The position numbers and the translations under genes were made by a program. The notes below the pieces were generated by a model. It ran no database searches. It had not been told where the DNA came from and worked only from the letters and a program-made list of their open reading frames with translations. Positions 33,689 through 42,498 of a stretch of 64,000 nt of DNA are shown here, piece after piece (position 1 is the first letter of the stretch; each line of letters opens with the position of its first letter). The stretch spans positions 186,001 to 250,000 of the forward strand of contig NZ_WBVO01000001.1 of assembly GCF_008933115.1 (NCBI RefSeq). Direction: 5' to 3'. The DNA comes from Phaeocystidibacter luteus. GTDB taxonomy: Bacteria; Bacteroidota; Bacteroidia; Flavobacteriales; Schleiferiaceae.

Positions 33689-34812
33689 GCTCTGCAGTAA
33701 AAAACATAGCAGTTCTTACCAGCTCAAGGGCGGATTATGGCATCTACAAACCATTATTGGATGTCTTGGCTGCTGACAATGCGTTCAACCTGCAGATGAT
33801 TGTCTTCGGTTCGCATCTTTCGGAGGTGACTGGATATACATTGCAACACATTGAACGTGATGGGTTTACAGTGATTGAGAAAGTAGACTCTATCTTACTA
33901 AACGACGATCCACTTGCTAATTCCACCTCCACAGCGCTTACGGCAATGAAGTTCGCGGATGTATGGGCTCGTTTGTCTGGTTCGGTGGATCTAGTACTGG
34001 CCTTGGGTGACCGCTTCGAGATGTATGCGGCGGTAATGGCCTCGGTGCCATTTGGTATACCTATCGGTCACTTACATGGCGGAGAAACGACCCTCGGAGC
34101 AATTGATAATGTATATCGAGATTGTATAACACTTGCTTCGACAGTACACTTCACATCAACCAAGCCTTACGCTGCGCGTGTTTCGGCACTTGTAGGTTCT
34201 GAAAAGCATATTTATCCAGTTGGCTCTCTCAGTTTAGATGGTCTCTCGGATTTAGAGCTCGACACAGTGGAGGAATTCAAGGCAAAGTGGGGTATAGATC
34301 TAGATCAACCAACGGTTGTAGCAACGTATCATCCTGAGACGGTTAACTTCAACTCTATTGATGAACACGTGGCTGAGTGGATCAAATCCATCAAAGAACT
34401 GCTAAAGAAGTATCAGGTAATCCTTGGTCCTCCGAACCTTGATACTCACGGCTCACGGATTAGAGCCGAGTACAGCACTCAGCTCGCCAATGAACCAAAT
34501 CTTTTCATCATTGAATCATTGGGTAAAAAGAGCTATTTCACAGCATTGAAGCACTGTTCGTTTGTAATTGGAAACAGTTCAAGTGGTATTATTGAAGTGG
34601 CCTCCTTTGGTAAGTATGCCGTGAATGTCGGTAACCGACAAGAAGGAAGAGCATGCGGTGAGAATGTATTACACACACCTTTTGATTCGAATCGTATTCT
34701 GCAAAAAGTAGAGTATATCGAAAGTCAAGGGTACAGCTATAAAGGAGAGAATATCTATGAACGTCGCAATGTAGCGCAGTCTATTCGCGACATTCTCAAA
34801 CGAATCCTATGA
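33685..34812 (+). CDS. legG: Hydrolysing UDP/GDP-diNAcBac 2-epimerase (LegG, NeuC-like)
   Basis: A 375-residue enzyme of the UDP-GlcNAc 2-epimerase family that releases the nucleotide and inverts C2, giving the substrate for LegI. Seen are IAVLTSSRADYGIYKPLL, DLVLALGDRFEMYAA, IPIGHLHGGETTLGAIDNVYRD, VVATYHPETVNF and FVIGNSSSGIIEVASFGKYAVNVGNRQEGR, all NeuC-type signatures. It is coupled to legI and ptmE by 4-base overlaps on both sides. The order in the operon is legI before legG, although the enzymes act in the opposite order. Confidence 0.93.
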   Translation: MSSAVKNIAVLTSSRADYGIYKPLLDVLAADNAFNLQMIVFGSHLSEVTGYTLQHIERDGFTVIEKVDSILLNDDPLANSTSTALTAMKFADVWARLSGSVDLVLALGDRFEMYAAVMASVPFGIPIGHLHGGETTLGAIDNVYRDCITLASTVHFTSTKPYAARVSALVGSEKHIYPVGSLSLDGLSDLELDTVEEFKAKWGIDLDQPTVVATYHPETVNFNSIDEHVAEWIKSIKELLKKYQVILGPPNLDTHGSRIRAEYSTQLANEPNLFIIESLGKKSYFTALKHCSFVIGNSSSGIIEVASFGKYAVNVGNRQEGRACGENVLHTPFDSNRILQKVEYIESQGYSYKGENIYERRNVAQSIRDILKRIL

Positions 34813-35861
34813 GAACTGAATTTCAGCCTCACATCATCAGTAGTTCTAGCACGGCAAGAGATGCTTTGCGTTCACTTAGCACATTGCCAGATGGCGCGGT
34901 ACTGAATCTATTCGTCACAGATGACAACGGTAAGCTCGTAGGAACTATCACTGATGGGGATATCAGACGTGGATTGTTGAACAATCTGGAGATTTCGGAT
35001 TCGGTCGAACAGTACATGAATAAGAACTTCAAGTTCTTTGTTGAAGACAGCAACAATAGCAGTTTACATAAGGAGTATGCGAAGCTTGGGCTTGAATTAA
35101 TTCCCGTGCTTAGCAAATCCGAAGAACTCGTTGACTTCGTAGATTTGACGCGAACGAAGGCTGCGCTTCCTATGGCTGCGCTTTTGATGGCAGGTGGAAA
35201 AGGAGAAAGATTGCGTCCGCTGACGGAGAACATTCCTAAACCCATGTTGCTAGTTGGTGACAAGCCAATCATAGAGCACAACATCGATCGCTTGATCAAG
35301 TATGGTGTCAAGGATATCTATATCAGTGTGAAGTATCTCAAGGAGAAAATCACTGAGTACTTTGGAGATGGGTCATCAAAGGGAATCAGAATCCATTACA
35401 TAGAGGAGGACAAGCCGCTGGGTACTGTTGGTGCACTTTCTTTGATAGAGAACTGTTCCAAGAAGACAATCCTCTTGATGAATTCGGATATTCTCACCGA
35501 TATAGATTTTGAGGATTTTTACAACCATTTCATTGAGAGTAAGGCGAGAATGTCCGTTGCAAGTATTCCTTACAACGTGAATGTTCCATATGCAGTGCTT
35601 CGCACCGACAGTACGCGTGTATCTGGCTTTGAAGAAAAGCCTAGATATACCTATTACTCAAATGGGGGAATCTATTTGCTCGATGCGAAGTTGAAAGATT
35701 TGGTTCCTGTAAACGAGCATTACAACGCCACAGATTTAATGGAATCCATGATTGGTGAGAATGAATTAGTTCATTATCCATTGATTAGTTATTGGTTGGA
35801 CATTGGCAAGCACCAAGACTTCATCAAGGCTCAAGAGGATGTAAAACACCTGTTTTTATGA
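34809..35861 (+). CDS. ptmE: CBS-domain sugar nucleotidyltransferase (PtmE-like)
   Basis: A 350-residue protein with two N-terminal CBS domains (about 1-120, including GTITDGDIRRGLL) and a C-terminal nucleotidyltransferase domain starting ALLMAGGKGERLRPLTENIPKP. In Campylobacter jejuni PtmE makes GDP-GlcN from glucosamine-1-phosphate, the entry point of a GDP-linked legionaminic acid route. CBS domains probably sense adenine nucleotides. It overlaps both legG and legF by 4 bases. The acceptor sugar cannot be verified from sequence; an NDP-mannose role is the alternative. Confidence 0.88.
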   Translation: MRTEFQPHIISSSSTARDALRSLSTLPDGAVLNLFVTDDNGKLVGTITDGDIRRGLLNNLEISDSVEQYMNKNFKFFVEDSNNSSLHKEYAKLGLELIPVLSKSEELVDFVDLTRTKAALPMAALLMAGGKGERLRPLTENIPKPMLLVGDKPIIEHNIDRLIKYGVKDIYISVKYLKEKITEYFGDGSSKGIRIHYIEEDKPLGTVGALSLIENCSKKTILLMNSDILTDIDFEDFYNHFIESKARMSVASIPYNVNVPYAVLRTDSTRVSGFEEKPRYTYYSNGGIYLLDAKLKDLVPVNEHYNATDLMESMIGENELVHYPLISYWLDIGKHQDFIKAQEDVKHLFL

Positions 35862-36568
35862 GCACTCGGAAGTTATTTCTGATACCAGCACGTGCTGGAT
35901 CCAAAGGATTGCCTGGCAAGAACACAAAAGTTCTTGGCACAAAGCCGCTCATTCAATACAGCATTGAATTCGCTCAGACATGTTCGGAGGAGGGCGATGT
36001 GCTCTGTGTATCATCAAACGATGAAGAAGTACTGAAGGTGTGCGAGAACCTAGGCGTTACGCCTCCATTTGTGAGACCTGAAGAACTCGCTACTGATACG
36101 AGCTCTTCGATGGACGTCATTTCACATGCCATCAATTTCTACAAAGAAAGAGATGTTCATTTCAGTGAAATAGTTCTACTTCAACCAACCTCTCCATTCC
36201 GATTGGAGTCGGATTTTAGAACAATGGTTGAGCTTTATAAGAAGAGCAACTGTGACATGGTTGTAAGTGTGAAGGAAGTAAAGGAGAACCCTTATTTCAA
36301 TCTCTTTAAACAGGATTCTGAAGGATACTTGAAGGGATTTGTTGACGCCGAGAATAGGGTAACAAGAAGACAAGATGCTCCATCTGTCTATGCCTATAAC
36401 GGATCTATTTACCTCTTCAATTGCAATGCTTTTGAAGCTTTGAATGGATTGGGATTTGAGAAAATTGTCAAGTATGTCATGCCTGACTCTAGGAGTGTTG
36501 ACATCGACACATTGATAGATTGGAATATCGCTGAGTTTTATCTGAAACAATCGAATGAAAACAATTAG
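35858..36568 (+). CDS. legF: CMP-N,N'-diacetyllegionaminate synthetase
   Basis: A 236-residue CMP-sugar synthetase activating legionaminic acid for transfer. The nucleotide-binding start LFLIPARAGSKGLPGKNTKVLG is followed by VLLQPTSPFRLESDF, the RRQDAP motif, AYNGSIYLF and the end SVDIDTLIDWNIAE. The start is ATG at 35858, overlapping the ptmE stop (ATGA); a longer in-frame start at 35792 would lie inside ptmE and add residues before the conserved first strand. Unlike the second synthetase at 42499 it has no HAD domain. Confidence 0.93.
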   Translation: MSTRKLFLIPARAGSKGLPGKNTKVLGTKPLIQYSIEFAQTCSEEGDVLCVSSNDEEVLKVCENLGVTPPFVRPEELATDTSSSMDVISHAINFYKERDVHFSEIVLLQPTSPFRLESDFRTMVELYKKSNCDMVVSVKEVKENPYFNLFKQDSEGYLKGFVDAENRVTRRQDAPSVYAYNGSIYLFNCNAFEALNGLGFEKIVKYVMPDSRSVDIDTLIDWNIAEFYLKQSNENN

Positions 36569-37400
36569 AGTAATTCCTAGGCTCGATATTAAGGGCCCCA
36601 ACTTGGTTAAGGGTATTCACCTTGAAGGCCTTCGCGTGCTTGGTCGACCATCTGATTTCGCTAAGTATTACTACGAAAACGGAGCGGATGAGTTGATTTT
36701 CATGGACGTGGTTGCTTCCCTTTACGGTAGAAACAGTTTGCACGACATCATTTCAGAAACTGCAAAGAGCATCTTTATCCCAATTACAGTAGGAGGAGGA
36801 CTTCGCTCCATCGAGGATATTAAATCCGTTTTGAGAGCCGGAGCAGATAAAGTTTGCTTGAACACCGCTGCAATTAATAACCCGGGGCTTATCGAAGAAG
36901 CTTCGAAGATATTCGGCTCTTCAACCATTGTGGTTTCCATCGAGGCTATTAAAGAATCAGATGGAAGATACCTAGCATATACGGACAACGGTAGGGAGTA
37001 TACTGGAGTTGATGCAATTGAATGGGCAAAGAAAGTCTGTGAGGCCGGAGCAGGTGAAATTGTAGTGACTTCTGTAGATCGTGAAGGAACGGGCGAAGGC
37101 TTCGACCATGAGCTCATCAAGCGTATTAATGAAGTTGTGACTATTCCGGTTGTTGCACATGGTGGCCCAGCGCATGCAGACCATGTGGTAGAAATGATCG
37201 AAGCAACTAATGCAGATGCGGTGGCGGTGGCGTCAGTGCTACATTACGAAGCCATTCAAAAGATTGATCACAACGTATCATCAAGTGAAGGTAACACCAG
37301 GTTCCTCGAAGAGAAACGTGGCTTTCATAAATTCGTTCCAACAGGTTTGAGCGAGTTGAAGGAGCGCATGAAGGAAAAAAATATACGAGTAAGGATATGA
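36555..37400 (+). CDS. HisF-like ammonia-using subunit for sugar amidination
   Basis: A 281-residue TIM-barrel protein related to imidazole glycerol phosphate synthase subunit HisF but in a polysaccharide setting. It keeps IPRLDIKGPNLVKGIHLEG and GGGLRSIEDIKSVLRAGADKVCLNT. The phosphate-binding loop reads VVAHGGPAHADH instead of the usual SGGxG, and the C-terminus is longer than in histidine-pathway HisF. With the HisH-like and WbpG-like genes that follow it forms the known trio that converts an acetamido group to acetamidino on a sugar, using glutamine-derived ammonia. No other histidine biosynthesis genes are near. It overlaps legF by 14 bases. Confidence 0.85.
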   Translation: MKTIRVIPRLDIKGPNLVKGIHLEGLRVLGRPSDFAKYYYENGADELIFMDVVASLYGRNSLHDIISETAKSIFIPITVGGGLRSIEDIKSVLRAGADKVCLNTAAINNPGLIEEASKIFGSSTIVVSIEAIKESDGRYLAYTDNGREYTGVDAIEWAKKVCEAGAGEIVVTSVDREGTGEGFDHELIKRINEVVTIPVVAHGGPAHADHVVEMIEATNADAVAVASVLHYEAIQKIDHNVSSSEGNTRFLEEKRGFHKFVPTGLSELKERMKEKNIRVRI

Positions 37401-38053
37401 GCGAGAAGAAAGTAGCTATTGTAGATTATCATTTGGGTAATCTCTTCAGCGTAATTCAGTCTTGTGAGAAAGTGGGAATCAACGCAGAGCTTTGCTCAAG
37501 CGGTGAGGATCTTCACAAGTACGATGCTATCATTCTACCAGGAGTAGGTGCTTTTGGGGAAGCCATGCAAAACATGCACGACCTCGGGTTGGTAGAGCCA
37601 CTTCGAAGCTTGGCTGCAGAAGGACGTCCGATTTTTGGCATTTGCCTCGGACTTCAGTTGCTGTTCACAGAGAGCGAAGAATTCGGCACCATGGAAGGTT
37701 TGGGACTTATCCCGGGGACGATCAAAAAGTTCAAAACCGAAGTTGAGGGAGTGAAATACAAAGTTCCTCAAATCTGTTGGAACGAAATTGAAGAAACTGC
37801 TGGACTTAATTGGGCAGATTCTCCGTTGTGCGACTTGGAAAGCAAGCAGTTCATGTACTTCGTACATTCATACTATGCGTCTCCGGAAGACTCAAAGTAT
37901 ACACTTACGGAAACTACTTACGGAGGTATTCGCTATACCTCTGCAGTCTTTTCACAACCCAATGTATTTGCAACGCAATTCCACCCGGAAAAAAGCGGTG
38001 AAGCTGGTTTGAGCATCTACAGAAATTGGGCAATTCAGAACAAACTAATCTAA
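37397..38053 (+). CDS. HisH-like glutamine amidotransferase subunit
   Basis: A 218-residue class I glutaminase that should release ammonia for the HisF-like/WbpG-like partners. The catalytic Cys is in FGICLGLQLLF and the His-Glu pair in ATQFHPEKSGEAG. The oxyanion strand region PGVGAFGEAM is intact, so it should be active. It overlaps the HisF-like gene by ATGA, and the amidotransferase follows after 16 bases. A role in histidine synthesis is unlikely because the rest of that pathway is absent here. Confidence 0.87.
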   Translation: MSEKKVAIVDYHLGNLFSVIQSCEKVGINAELCSSGEDLHKYDAIILPGVGAFGEAMQNMHDLGLVEPLRSLAAEGRPIFGICLGLQLLFTESEEFGTMEGLGLIPGTIKKFKTEVEGVKYKVPQICWNEIEETAGLNWADSPLCDLESKQFMYFVHSYYASPEDSKYTLTETTYGGIRYTSAVFSQPNVFATQFHPEKSGEAGLSIYRNWAIQNKLI

Positions 38054-38069
38054 TATTTACAATTACGCC

Positions 38070-39305
38070 ATGAGCGATTCAAACAAACTCGAAACGTACT
38101 ACGGCCTGCCGTCAGAAGTGAAGTTCTGTAAGCGCTGCGTCATGAGTAATCAACGTCCAACCTCGACCGTAGAGTTCAAGCACACCATCAACAGTGCTAA
38201 GGACACTATGAATTTTGATGAGGAAGGAATTTGCGATGCATGTAGAACTGCAGAGCAAAAGGAAAGCATTAACTGGGAAGAAAGAGAAGCTAAGCTGGTA
38301 GAATTGCTCGATAAACACAGAAGCAAAGACGGCAGCTACGATTGTTTGGTTCCTGGTTCTGGTGGTAAAGACAGTGCCTATCAGGCTCACATTCTCAAGT
38401 ACAAGTACGGAATGAACCCGTTGACTGTAACCTGGCCTCCAATTCTTTATACTGACTATGGGTACAAGAACTGGAAGAATTGGATTGATAGCGGATTCGA
38501 CAATATTTCTTGGAATAGAAACGGTAAGGTGATGAAGCTTCTAACCAAGCTTTCCATCGAGAACCTCTTTCACCCATTCCAAACCTTCATCCTAGGTCAG
38601 AAGAACCTCGCACCGAAAATTGCTGCTAAATATGGTATCAATCTCATTTTCTACGGAGAAAATGAAGCTGAATATGGCAACCCAATTGCGGATAACGAAA
38701 CTTCACTTAGAGATAAGTCGTACTACAGCTATTCTCACCTTGATGAAATCTACCTCGGTGGACTTTCGGTAGGGGAGATTATGCAGGACTATGACGTGAA
38801 GATGTCGGATATCCAGGCCTTTCTTCCAGCCTCTGTTGAGGAACTCGAGAAGTCTAAGGTTGAAGTGCACTACTTGGGATATTACCTCAAGTGGACTCCT
38901 CAAGAAGTGTATTACTACGCGGTAGAAAATACGGGCTTCAAGGCTAGACCATTCCGTACTCAAGGTACGTACAGCAAGTACAATAGTATCGACGATAAGA
39001 TTGATGACTTGCACTACTATACAACGTACATCAAGTTCGGTATTGGTAGAACGACATATGATGCTTCTCAGGAAATCAGAAACCGTCACATTACGAGAGA
39101 AGAGGCGGTAGCCTTGGTGAATCGATTTGACGGTGAGTTCCCAGACAGATATTTCGACGAGATCATGGCGTACTTGGATATCGATCCGGAGTACTTCAAG
39201 ACTGATTTGGCGGACAAATTCCGTTCACCACACCTTTGGAAGAAGGACAACGGAGAGTGGAAGCTTCGTCATAATGTAATGGGCACAGGCACAGACCAAG
39301 AGTGA
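38070..39305 (+). CDS. N-acetyl sugar amidotransferase (WbpG/PseA/PtmG-like)
   Basis: A 411-residue ATP-dependent enzyme that replaces the acetamido oxygen of a sugar with nitrogen to give acetamidino. Two Cys pairs at the N-terminus (FCKRCVMS and GICDACRT) fit a zinc site. The ATP-pyrophosphatase loop is LVPGSGGKDSAYQAHI, and ENEAEYGNP and TYSKYNSIDDKIDDLHYY are family segments. Located after the legionaminic acid genes, it most likely makes an amidino derivative of legionaminic acid, as PtmG does in Campylobacter. An alternative substrate is the bacillosamine-type or uronic sugar also made here. Confidence 0.88.
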   Translation: MSDSNKLETYYGLPSEVKFCKRCVMSNQRPTSTVEFKHTINSAKDTMNFDEEGICDACRTAEQKESINWEEREAKLVELLDKHRSKDGSYDCLVPGSGGKDSAYQAHILKYKYGMNPLTVTWPPILYTDYGYKNWKNWIDSGFDNISWNRNGKVMKLLTKLSIENLFHPFQTFILGQKNLAPKIAAKYGINLIFYGENEAEYGNPIADNETSLRDKSYYSYSHLDEIYLGGLSVGEIMQDYDVKMSDIQAFLPASVEELEKSKVEVHYLGYYLKWTPQEVYYYAVENTGFKARPFRTQGTYSKYNSIDDKIDDLHYYTTYIKFGIGRTTYDASQEIRNRHITREEAVALVNRFDGEFPDRYFDEIMAYLDIDPEYFKTDLADKFRSPHLWKKDNGEWKLRHNVMGTGTDQE

Positions 39306-40774
39306 AATCACTGAAAAGCATATTGCAGAGTAAAGGCTCAGGTGGATTCGCAAAGAGTTCAGCCGTCTACTTCGTGAATGATATTCTACAGAAGGCGACT
39401 GGTTTCATGCTTATCCCACTGTATACCGCATATTTCTTACCTGAGGAGTATGGGTTACTTTCTGTTATGGCCTTTGTTTTAGCACTTCTCGTAATTCTAG
39501 GCGATTTAGGACAAAGTGGGGCACTAGTCCGCTTTCATTTTATAGCTGAGAAATCGGGAGATTTTAAGTCGTACATAGCCTCTGCAGTACTTTTCATACT
39601 CGGTGTAAGCGCATTTCTGGTGATTGCCCTTTTCGGATTAGGGCCGTGGTTGTTCGACGTAGGTTTTAACAACATTAGCTTCTATCCGTACGGTGCAATT
39701 GTTACTGTAACCTTTATATTCTCCATTTGTAATCAGTTGTACTTGAATGTCCTACGGGCAAAAGGGGAGTCTGTACGTTATGGCATTCATTCCTTCTCTT
39801 TCTTTCTGCTGAACATTGGAGGGGCCATTTTGGCAATTGTAGTGTTTGATCTGGGGGTTATCGGAAAGCTGTCCAGTGCCTTGCTCGCAACTGCCGTCTT
39901 TGGCAGTATTGGACTTTTCTTCGTGACCCGCGGTGTAAACCTCTGGAAACAGTTTTCGAGATCCAGATTGAAGGAGCTTGTTAATTATGGACTACCAGCG
40001 GTACCGCATTTACTGGCTGCTATCATACTCAACCTTGCCGACAGGTATGTTATTGAGAGATATCACGATATGACCGAAGTTGGTCTTTACAGCCTTGCGT
40101 ATCAGCTCGGATCAATCATGCTGTTTGTGGCTTTGGCATTTGATAAGGCATGGGGACCGTTTTACTTCTCGAAGGCTGGTACTGAAAAGGGTGAAACACA
40201 GATTAATCAAATCGCCAAGTTGTTCTTGGTGGCGATTATGTTCATTTCATTCTTGATTGTCATCTTCATGGATGAGGTCTTCATGTTCATCGGCTCAGAC
40301 GCCTATCAGGAATCACTTGCCATCATTCCGCTTATTGCAGTGGGTCTCCTGTTCAAGGCCGCGTACTTTGTACCGATTAAGTCAATTCTGTTCAATAACT
40401 CAACCAAGGTAATCCCATTAATTACGGGCATTGCCGCGATTGTGAATCTAGGTCTGAATTTTCTCATGGTACCATCTATGGGAGGGTTCGGAGCAGCCTT
40501 GGCAACCGGTATTTCATACTTACTCATGTTTGTATTGGTTCTCGTCATTTCAAGACGATATACCTCGCTCAACTATCACGCTCCAAAGGTGCTCGGTGCC
40601 TTGGCGCTCATTGTGTTGGGCTATGTGTCAGTATTGTCTATCCAGCAAGCGGGAATCGACAATGCATTTGTGATGTTTCTGATCAAATGCGGGATTGTCG
40701 TGGTGATATTGATGGCATTAATTAAATCAAGAATTGTAACTAAGAACGAACTCATTAACCTTAAAAAAATCTAA
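39302..40774 (+). CDS. Wzx-type polysaccharide flippase 1
   Basis: A 490-residue multi-pass membrane protein of the MATE/PST flippase superfamily with about 14 hydrophobic segments, expected to flip lipid-linked repeat units across the inner membrane. The N-terminus has AVYFVNDILQKATGFMLIPLYTAYFLPEEYG, typical of these proteins. The start is GTG at 39302, overlapping the stop of the amidotransferase gene (GTGA). A second flippase gene lies at 58478, so the locus may export two different units or one may be specialised. Confidence 0.87.
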   Translation: MKSLKSILQSKGSGGFAKSSAVYFVNDILQKATGFMLIPLYTAYFLPEEYGLLSVMAFVLALLVILGDLGQSGALVRFHFIAEKSGDFKSYIASAVLFILGVSAFLVIALFGLGPWLFDVGFNNISFYPYGAIVTVTFIFSICNQLYLNVLRAKGESVRYGIHSFSFFLLNIGGAILAIVVFDLGVIGKLSSALLATAVFGSIGLFFVTRGVNLWKQFSRSRLKELVNYGLPAVPHLLAAIILNLADRYVIERYHDMTEVGLYSLAYQLGSIMLFVALAFDKAWGPFYFSKAGTEKGETQINQIAKLFLVAIMFISFLIVIFMDEVFMFIGSDAYQESLAIIPLIAVGLLFKAAYFVPIKSILFNNSTKVIPLITGIAAIVNLGLNFLMVPSMGGFGAALATGISYLLMFVLVLVISRRYTSLNYHAPKVLGALALIVLGYVSVLSIQQAGIDNAFVMFLIKCGIVVVILMALIKSRIVTKNELINLKKI

Positions 40775-40775
40775 G

Positions 40776-41651
40776 ATGGATTCTAAAAAAGCACCTGTAG
40801 TTATTGCAGAAATTGGATGCAATCACATGGGCTCAATGGAGCTTGCAAAAGAGCTCGTAACTGTAGCGGCTACCTTCTGTAAGGCCGATATCGTGAAGTT
40901 TCAGAAGAGAAATTCTAAGGAGCTTCTCACAGAAGAACAATACAACGCACCACACCCGAACCCGATTAACTCATTCGGTGACACGTACGGTGCACACAGA
41001 GAATTCCTTGAATTCGACAAAGAGCAGCACAGAGAGCTTATGCAATTTTGTGATGATATGAATATCGAATACAGTACTTCTGTATGGGATGTTACTTCAG
41101 CACGTGAAATGATTGAGCTCAACCCAAGAATGCTAAAGGTTCCTTCTGCATGTAACAACAACTTCGAGCTTCTCGGTGTGTTGGCAGACGAGTACGAAGG
41201 GGAAGTTCACCTTTCATTCGGTATGACTACTCACGAAGAAGAACAACAAGTTGTCGATTTCTTCAAGGAGAAGGGTAGAGCGAAGGATTTGGTGATCTAC
41301 AGCTGTACTTCTGGGTACCCAGTGCCATTTGAAGATATCTGTCTTCTCGAAATTTCTCGTTTGAAAGAAGCTTTCGAAAAGGATGTGAAGGCTATTGGTT
41401 TCTCTGGACACCACCTCGGAATCGCTGCTGACATTGCTGCTATCACCTTGGGTGCTGAGTATGTTGAGCGTCACTACACGCTAGACAGAACCTGGAAGGG
41501 AACAGATCACTCTGCTTCACTCGAACCAGATGGCATGAGAAAGCTTACTCGTGACGTGAAGAATGTGTTCAAGGCTCTAACTTACAAGAGCAAGGAAATT
41601 CTTCCTATCGAGCAAGTTCAGAGAGACAAGTTGAAGTGGAGAGAACAATAG
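40776..41651 (+). CDS. Second NeuB-family nonulosonic acid synthase, lacking the SAF domain
   Basis: A 291-residue NeuB-type TIM barrel: VVIAEIGCNHMGSMELAKELV, ADIVKFQKRNSKELL, LKVPSACNNNFELLGVL, LSFGMTTHEE, YSCTSGYPVPFEDICLLEI, and VERHYTLDRTWKGTDHSASLEPD. It ends at KWREQ and so lacks the C-terminal SAF (antifreeze-like) domain that closes the active site in most sialic acid synthases. It differs clearly from LegI in this locus. With the CMP-synthetase/phosphatase fusion at 42499 it suggests a route through a phosphorylated sialic-acid-like intermediate (Neu5Ac-9-P or Kdn-9-P type). The substrate is inferred. Confidence 0.85.
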   Translation: MDSKKAPVVIAEIGCNHMGSMELAKELVTVAATFCKADIVKFQKRNSKELLTEEQYNAPHPNPINSFGDTYGAHREFLEFDKEQHRELMQFCDDMNIEYSTSVWDVTSAREMIELNPRMLKVPSACNNNFELLGVLADEYEGEVHLSFGMTTHEEEQQVVDFFKEKGRAKDLVIYSCTSGYPVPFEDICLLEISRLKEAFEKDVKAIGFSGHHLGIAADIAAITLGAEYVERHYTLDRTWKGTDHSASLEPDGMRKLTRDVKNVFKALTYKSKEILPIEQVQRDKLKWREQ

Positions 41652-41652
41652 G

Positions 41653-42471
41653 ATGATTAAGAAGATTGTCAAAAAAGCAAAGAGTGTCCTCCTGAAGTCT
41701 ACTTCAGAGCAGGTATTCTTTGTTTCCTATCCTAAGACAGGAGGGACTTGGCTTAAGTTCCTCCTGAATAGATTCTTCGTCCTTCATTTCGACCTCGGAG
41801 AGGAGAACTACTCAGTCGATTTAGAGAAGATCCGAATGCTATCATCGCTCGTTCCAGAAGTAGTGTGGACGCATGAGGATGCCTATCTAATCAAGGAATC
41901 AGGAACGGTGAACCCAACCCCTGAGGCTATGCTCAATCGCAAGGCGCCGATTGCTCCCTACGACAAGTGTATCTTCTTGGTTCGAGATCCACGTGATGTT
42001 GTTGTCTCTTATTACCATCAGGTTAATAAGCGATCTAAAACGACATTCTTTTCTGGCTCAATTGATGATTTTGTTCTCGACCCGGTGTACGGAATCGAAC
42101 GCGTTCTCAGCTATTATAAGCTTTACGAACAAACGCATCATCTCTATCCAAATTTCTGTTTGGTGCAGTACGAAGATTTGCTTGTGGAGACTCAAAGAGA
42201 GCTGACTCGCGTGCTTGAGTTTATAGGTATTCGCCACTTCAACGAAGCGCACTTAGAAAGAGTGGTTTCAGAGGGGCAGGCCGATAACATGAGAAAGTTG
42301 GAGAAGTCTAAAGCTGTCAGTGGGATGAATTCATTCGGAAGCGACAGAGATAGCCTTAAAGTGAGAAAGGCAAAGACTGGATCTTTCAAAGAAGAACTTC
42401 TTCCTGAAACAGTTGAAAAAATGAATGAAATCATCGAGAAGTACGGCCATCCATTTGGATATGGTAAGTAA
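41653..42471 (+). CDS. PAPS-dependent sulfotransferase
   Basis: A 272-residue sulfotransferase moving sulfate from PAPS to an acceptor, here probably a sugar of the polysaccharide. The 5'-phosphosulfate loop reads SYPKTGGTWLK (about residues 25-35), the 3'-phosphate site RDPRDVVVSYY (about 111-121), and the C-terminal RKAKTGSFKEE resembles the RKG-DWK motif. It has no signal peptide, so it should act in the cytoplasm. It lies one base after the second synthase gene, between it and the CMP-synthetase fusion, which suggests that a nonulosonic acid or its neighbour sugar is sulfated. It resembles eukaryotic cytosolic sulfotransferases in motif layout. Confidence 0.88.
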   Translation: MIKKIVKKAKSVLLKSTSEQVFFVSYPKTGGTWLKFLLNRFFVLHFDLGEENYSVDLEKIRMLSSLVPEVVWTHEDAYLIKESGTVNPTPEAMLNRKAPIAPYDKCIFLVRDPRDVVVSYYHQVNKRSKTTFFSGSIDDFVLDPVYGIERVLSYYKLYEQTHHLYPNFCLVQYEDLLVETQRELTRVLEFIGIRHFNEAHLERVVSEGQADNMRKLEKSKAVSGMNSFGSDRDSLKVRKAKTGSFKEELLPETVEKMNEIIEKYGHPFGYGK

Positions 42472-42498
42472 ATGATGATTTAGAATTAGAGTATACCG

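Noticed and set aside
36555-38053. Histidine biosynthesis genes hisF and hisH
   Set aside because: No other his biosynthesis gene is nearby, the HisF-like loop is altered, and an N-acetyl sugar amidotransferase follows directly.
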